Origin: Apoderus coryli
Lineage: Eukaryota > Arthropoda > Insecta > Coleoptera > Attelabidae
Reading direction: 5' to 3'
Assembly (NCBI GenBank): GCA_911728435.2
Contig: OU452201.1
Location: 5,146,001 to 5,210,000 of the forward strand
DNA: 64,000 bases
The notes under the pieces are model-generated. The model ran no database searches. It saw only the letters and a list, made by a program, of their open reading frames with translations, and was not told where the DNA came from. The position numbers and the translations under genes are program-made. Below, piece by piece: positions 61,301-64,000 of the stretch (position 1 is the first letter of the stretch; each line of letters begins with the position of its first letter).

Positions 61301-63782
61301 AAAAAAAAAAATTGTAATTCAGATTTTACAAATGTAATTTGGAAAGTTTCAATCGTATTTCAGATTTTTCAAATGTACTTCAGAAAAGTCCAATTGTAAT
61401 TCAGATTTTACAAATGTAATTTGGAAAGTTTGAATTGTATTTCAGATTTTTCAAATGTACTTCAGAAAAGTCCAATTGTAATTCAGATTTTACAAATGTA
61501 ATTCAGAAAGTTTCAATTGTAATTCAGATATCTACAATGTAATTCAAAAAATCCCCATTGTAATTCAGATTTTTCAAATGTAATGCAGAAAATTTCAATT
61601 GTAATTCAGATTTTACAAGTGTAGATCAAAAAATTTCAATTGTAATTCTAATATCTCAATTGTAATTCAGAAAATCCCAATTGTCATTCAGATTTTTCAA
61701 TTGTACTTCAGAAACTTTCAATTGTAATTCAGATATCTCAAATGTAAATCAGAAAACTCCAAGTGTAATTCAGATTTTACAAATGTAATTCAGAAAGTTT
61801 CAATTGTAATTCAGATATCTACAATGTAATTCAGAAAATCCCCATTGTAATTCAGATTTTTCAAATGTAATGCAGAAAATTTCAATTGTAATTCAGATTT
61901 TACAAGTGTAAATCAAAAAATTTCAATTGTAATTCTAATATCTCAATTGTAATTCAGAAAATCCCAATTGTAATTCAGATTTTTCTATTGTACTTCAGAA
62001 ACTTTCAATTGTAATTCAGATATCTCAAATGTAAATCAGAAAACTCCAATTGTAATTCAGATTTTACAAATGTAATTCAGAAAGTTTCCATTGTAATTCA
62101 GATATCTACAATGTAATTCAGAAAATCCCCATTGTAATTCAGATTTTTCAAATGTAATGCAGAAAATTTCAATTGTAATTCAGATTTTACAAGTGTAAAT
62201 CAAAAAATTTCAATTGAAATTCTAATATCTCAATTGTAATTCAGAAAATCCCAATTGTAATTCAGATTTTTCAATTGTACTTCAGAAACTTTCAATTGCA
62301 ATTCAGATATCTCCAATGTAATTCAGAAAATCCCAATTGTACATCACCAGCTACAAGAGGTCCAAATGTACATTTAAATAGAGCATATGGTCCAAAATTA
62401 AATGTGGAGTTAAGAATTAGCTGAGAATGCCGGAGGTGGTAGGCCCAGGTCGCATGGAACAAAGACTTTTAGGGAAAAATTGACCAAATGAAGAACACCA
62501 TAGCAGGAGGTGACTGTGCTCATGTAATCCAACACATCTCCGCGCCACATGATTGACCTTATGCCAATTGGTTCATAAGTAGCCCAACCCAACACAATAA
62601 TTGGAAAATGACCTTCCTGAACTACAATTGGAAAAGGTGTAGCAAATAATCACTACTAGGCACACGAAACTTACCAATTTTGTTATAATTCTTTTAAAAT
62701 ACTCTTTCGGAACTGCTTTTTCTTCTTGACTCTCCAATCGTTGTTCTAGTTCTTTTATGCGTGCTATTAAGTGTTTAAAATAGTAATGGCACTCCGAATG
62801 GACATTATTTGTTGAAGTTGAATGCTTGTGATTTGATTCACTTTGATGCTTAAAACTCACAGATTTCTTTCTATTAGGAACTTTCGATGAAGCGTTGTTT
62901 CGGCCATCATTCTTATGCAGTTCTCTGGGATCATACATTTCTTCAGTAGCAAACGGTCGTTTCTGTGAATCATTCAAAACTCCAACAATAGCACAATTTT
63001 GACACATACATGGTTCATTTGGTTTCTTCGGATTGCTTGAGTTGCCTTTTTTGCAGGCAAACAATGATTTGATGTTGTTGTACGTTTTTGGTGTTGTGTA
63101 GATTTGCTGAACTTGACTGCGTTCGTCTGTATTTGCTGATGATGTGGGTCGCACCAGCTGGCTAACCAAAAGTTACGAGAATATGTGTAGGTATCAGTAA
63201 ATAGTTTAATTATCTTATACCAAAAGAGACAAATACCTTTTCCTATTAGAAGAATGTCGAGCAGAGAGCGTATCGTCAGTGGTGCATTGATCCAAATTCG
63301 TTGACGGTTCTGAATATTGAAACTTATTTTTAGCAGATGTTTTTCGCCTACTATAATCTCCACTATCTCCAGTACGTCCCAAATTTTTTTCATTCCCAAA
63401 TATCTTCTCCAACAACTTTTTTTTATCATCTTTCTCAATCTCCATTGAAGCTATCAGCTTTTTGACCTCGTTCTTTTTCAGAGTAGTCTTTTCTGTGTCA
63501 TTTGATAGATGAAGCTCCTTCGGCTTGATAACAGTTACATCTAAAAGTGTCGAGGGACATTCTTCTGGTGATTTTATAATTTTGCGAACCTAAAATATCA
63601 CTCAATATATAATATTAAACAATACATTGACCTTTAAAATCTTAAAGAGCTAAATGTACCTCGTCATCCATCTCAACCTCAAGGCAAAGTTCGACATTTT
63701 TCGGTGTTTTGAAGTGGTTTTTGGGAAATTTACTTCGTTTAACTTCATTTTGACTAACTAGTTTGTTTGGAAATGTTTGCAT
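55060..63782 (-). CDS. Unrecognised 640-residue protein gene (whole gene)
   Basis: Minus-strand exons, in order: 63782-63660, 63589-63237, 63161-62675, 56249-55762, 55702-55473, 55301-55060. They sum to 1,923 nt and close in phase at all five junctions (0,2,0,2,1). I do not recognise the family. The protein is hydrophilic and Lys/Ser-rich throughout, with a C-x-C-x-x-C cluster near residue 210, a probable coiled coil near 283-325, and a mixed alpha/beta-looking C-terminal third with several Trp. No signal peptide or membrane segment. A cytosolic or nuclear scaffold is possible. Intron 3 (62674-56250) holds a retrotransposon and satellite in the opposite orientation. It converges on Mlc1. Confidence 0.8.
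55473..55702 (-). CDS. Unknown gene exon 5
   Basis: After TTTTGTAG. A basic Ser-rich stretch (DKKRTVARHSTSSRPSSKKP) followed by HVKEWCDVSYVNPKLTNWLE. Donor CAAT|GTAAGT, phase 1. Confidence 0.78.
55762..56249 (-). CDS. Unknown gene exon 4
   Basis: After TTTTTAG. VNHISKLTRSVAAEDHTTSH, SSSKYGKYYVNQALIYDDKP, then FWKWGSEILKPGIDLKNKIT and a helical segment ending SKNLCNAIRETEMADVADCK. The acceptor abuts the left arm of a hairpin at 56262. Confidence 0.8.
56262..56502. repeat. Long imperfect hairpin
   Basis: A 26-base perfect inverted pair (56272-56297 and 56468-56493) continues inward imperfectly (56322-56351 with 56402-56431), leaving a short centre. This makes one stem of about 90 bp. It could be a foldback MITE or a palindromic part of the original satellite locus. 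It lies 13 bases from the acceptor of exon 4 of the minus-strand gene. Confidence 0.8.
56554..56588 (+). promoter_or_regulatory. Internal Jockey promoter: initiator plus DPE
   Basis: With the A of CATTCG (56555) as +1, the heptamer AGACGTG lies at 56582-56588, exactly +28 to +34. This is the downstream promoter element position known for Drosophila jockey, so the element carries its own RNA polymerase II promoter inside the transcribed part. Confidence 0.75.
56856..58285 (+). CDS. Retrotransposon ORF1 (gag-like nucleic-acid binding protein), frameshifted
   Basis: Starts at ATG 56856. The first part (coiled-coil-like, LQEEVTSLRELVEELRKQVN) runs in one frame to 57329. The rest is open in the -1 frame from 57140 to TAA at 58283-58285. 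The switch falls at 12 consecutive C (57256-57267). Downstream come a PRE_C2HC-like region and three zinc knuckles, CFRCQQYKHAQSRC, CVKCSGNHWSREC and CANCKGPHVASYGGC. Such proteins coat the RNA in the ribonucleoprotein. The break may be a real mutation, an assembly error in a homopolymer, or a frameshift site. Confidence 0.85.
58285..60981 (+). CDS. Retrotransposon ORF2: endonuclease-reverse transcriptase
   Basis: An intact 898-residue polyprotein. The N-terminal apurinic-like endonuclease (about 10-225) keeps YNINSF, LQETK, GDLNCKSPEW and SDHSPV. The reverse transcriptase (about 445-720) keeps KKAPGPDGI, NYRPISLL, FLDVARAFDRVW, AGVPQGSVLSP and YADDTA, with the Asp pair at about residues 674-675. 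No RNase H follows, as in the Jockey clade. Its ATG shares one base with the ORF1 stop (TAATG), so it is probably reached by termination-reinitiation. Confidence 0.95.
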   Translation: MDNAPLRVPCTLSLLTYNINSFQNKKIELEDILARNNIDILALQETKLAVTKRAKIHGYHLYRTDRDRYGGGTAIAIKRNIQHHALPNLDMQSIESTAIAVQTTRGLVRFISAYRSPRNPLLEEDVETLIGGRASTVVLGDLNCKSPEWNSRIFNPAGRNLSSWTEQRDAVVIGPVTPTHIDSRGSRPDVLDVAVLKNITAPYEIITLNEGSSDHSPVLLQLGDGTLDEDTYMEHRTNWKRFPEQFCRTYGNVPRITMPEELDSAVLQLERSIQGALRDCTSSKRRKRDFLQFAKDIPAATRAKIQEKNRARRRYRMTLAPEDRANLNRLNAEVKLRLREHRGNQWQRKLEELNTKDGSAWKMLKALRATNPQVPPIHGERGRIVYTDQEKAEAFADCLERECRENIHPDDDEELEDEAHRFVRQVRRRDMEGEPLRPATTEEIRSIIHHLKIKKAPGPDGISNKALKLLPRKGIAGIATIINGILRLGYFPARWKEATVVMLPKQGKDLKFPQNYRPISLLNALSKIAERIILWRLREFSDELEVIPDEQFGFRANHNTELQLLRLVEHAAQGLNWRQVTGIVFLDVARAFDRVWQEGLIYKMHTLGYPPAMIKLADSYLQDRQIRVRTGKEVSESRTLEAGVPQGSVLSPHLFSIFTSDIPRTDQNILALYADDTALIARSRSAELVTRYLQRAADNFTEWCTRWKTKINAEKSTALLIRRRQVRPDDFVNIEGTDIQWQDTAKYLGVTLDRSLSWRPHIEKSIANAKGIMSRLYPMICRRSKMPLQVKLQMVKAVVRPALTYASSAWGYAAPSYLKRLEATENKARRMAVGAPWFVSNAQIRRDLKLDGLRDVMRLRAQKVFAMAETHANPLIREAVNYNVEDGARRYRRPRSQL
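61311..62345. repeat. Minisatellite with 287-bp higher-order period
   Basis: A tandem array of about 20-21-base units based on TGTAATTCAGA followed by a variable AT stretch. The block CAGAAAGTTT + CAATTGTAAT recurs (with one change in the last copy) at 61504, 61791 and 62078, exactly 287 bases apart, so roughly 14 units form a higher-order repeat present about 3.5 times. It is in intron 3 of the unknown minus-strand gene and begins directly after the retrotransposon tail. Confidence 0.92.
62346..62674. other. Intron 3 of the minus-strand gene, edge after the satellite
   Basis: Unique-looking sequence with a GC-richer patch near 62420-62560. No gene is seen; it ends at the donor of exon 3. 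Confidence 0.5.
62675..63161 (-). CDS. Unknown gene exon 3: Cys cluster and coiled coil
   Basis: Longest exon of the gene. It has EPCMCQNCAIVGVLND (C-x-C-x-x-C), a Ser/His/Asn-rich linker, and a heptad-like stretch LIARIKELEQRLESQEEKAV then PKEYFKRIITKL. Donor TTG|GTAAGT, phase 0. Confidence 0.8.
63237..63589 (-). CDS. Unknown gene exon 2
   Basis: After TTTTAG. VRKIIKSPEECPSTLLDVTV, then a very Lys-rich segment (EKDDKKKLLEKIFGNEKN) and a Ser/Thr-rich end. Donor AAAAG|GTATTT, phase 2. Confidence 0.78.
63660..63782 (-). CDS. Unknown gene exon 1
   Basis: ATG at 63782. Reads MQTFPNKLVSQNEVKRSKFP and ends EVEMDDE at GAG|GTACAT. Forty-one codons, phase 0. No TATA box is seen in the 200 bases upstream. 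Confidence 0.75.
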
Positions 63783-64000
63783 TGTTCATGAAATTGTAAT
63801 ACCAAAACATCGTGTTTCGTATGGGACGATATTTACAATGAAATTTTCATAATGAATTTTCAGAATATTGTCTAAAAATTTTTGGAAATGTGTTTGACAC
63901 ATAGGTAAATATGCCAATGAGAAGTAATGTCAAAAGTGTCTGTACAATAATTGTAACAAAAGACAACATTAATCATTATTATTTTAATGTCAGTTATTGA

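Larger units (their letters stand above)
56554..61310 (+). mobile_element. Near-complete Jockey-clade non-LTR retrotransposon
   Basis: The element starts CATTCG, has a 302-base leader, two ORFs, a 3-prime UTR with short repeats rich in CAACAG/GAGGACAA (61075-61160), and a 20-base poly(A) at 61291-61310. A 12-bp duplication AATTGTAATTCA flanks it (56542-56553 and 61310-61321). The total of about 4.76 kb and the lack of an RNase H domain fit Jockey. It is opposite in strand to the host gene whose intron it occupies. Intact ends and ORF2 suggest a recent insertion. Confidence 0.92.

Noticed and set aside
61311..62345. CRISPR-like regular repeat
   Set aside because: Units of 20-21 bases are directly joined without unique spacers and form a 287-bp higher-order period, which is a minisatellite in an animal intron.

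Overview
The window is nuclear genomic DNA from an animal, almost certainly an insect. It is AT-rich, its genes are split by GT-AG introns, and it is crowded with transposon remnants. The muscle myosin light chain gene and the C2-PDZ-DH-PH RhoGEF both have the insect/protostome form. A beetle is my best guess from general character only. There is no bacterial-style operon, CRISPR array or rRNA.

Three protein-coding genes can be rebuilt exon by exon. (1) A large plus-strand RhoGEF gene (coding 19113-44974, 24 coding exons, about 1,958 residues) has a disordered basic N-terminus, then C2, PDZ, DH and PH domains and a long acidic C-terminus. This is the layout of the protostome-specific GEF (PsGEF). 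All 23 splice phases close without a break, and three places inside it can end the protein early. (2) Mlc1, the muscle myosin essential (alkali) light chain, lies on the plus strand at 48767-52100 in six coding exons; the first holds only the ATG and lies behind a TATA box. (3) An unrecognised minus-strand gene (63782 down to 55060, six coding exons, 640 residues) is convergent with Mlc1.

The 6.4-kb third intron of gene 3 holds a nearly complete Jockey-type non-LTR retrotransposon on the opposite strand (56554-61310). It has a CATTCG start, a downstream promoter element at +28, ORF1 broken at a 12-C run, an intact endonuclease/reverse transcriptase ORF2, a poly(A) tail and target-site duplications. 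It landed in a minisatellite whose remainder (61311-62345) has an exact 287-bp higher-order period. A hairpin of about 240 bp lies just upstream of it.

The rest is intergenic or intronic: 1-8.2 kb and 8.5-19.1 kb upstream of the RhoGEF, its long introns, 45-48.6 kb, and 52.1-55 kb. These hold mariner-like transposase relics, decayed reverse-transcriptase pieces, small inverted-repeat elements ending in TATACAGGGTG, a tRNA-like dispersed repeat with a foldback element nested in one copy, two foldbacks, and a 172-bp tandem repeat beside RhoGEF exon 5.

No wholly new multi-gene system is evident. The most interesting leads are the alternative ends and in-frame mini-intron of the RhoGEF gene, a 46-codon ORF inside Mlc1 intron 1, the unknown minus-strand protein, and the retrotransposon-in-satellite arrangement.
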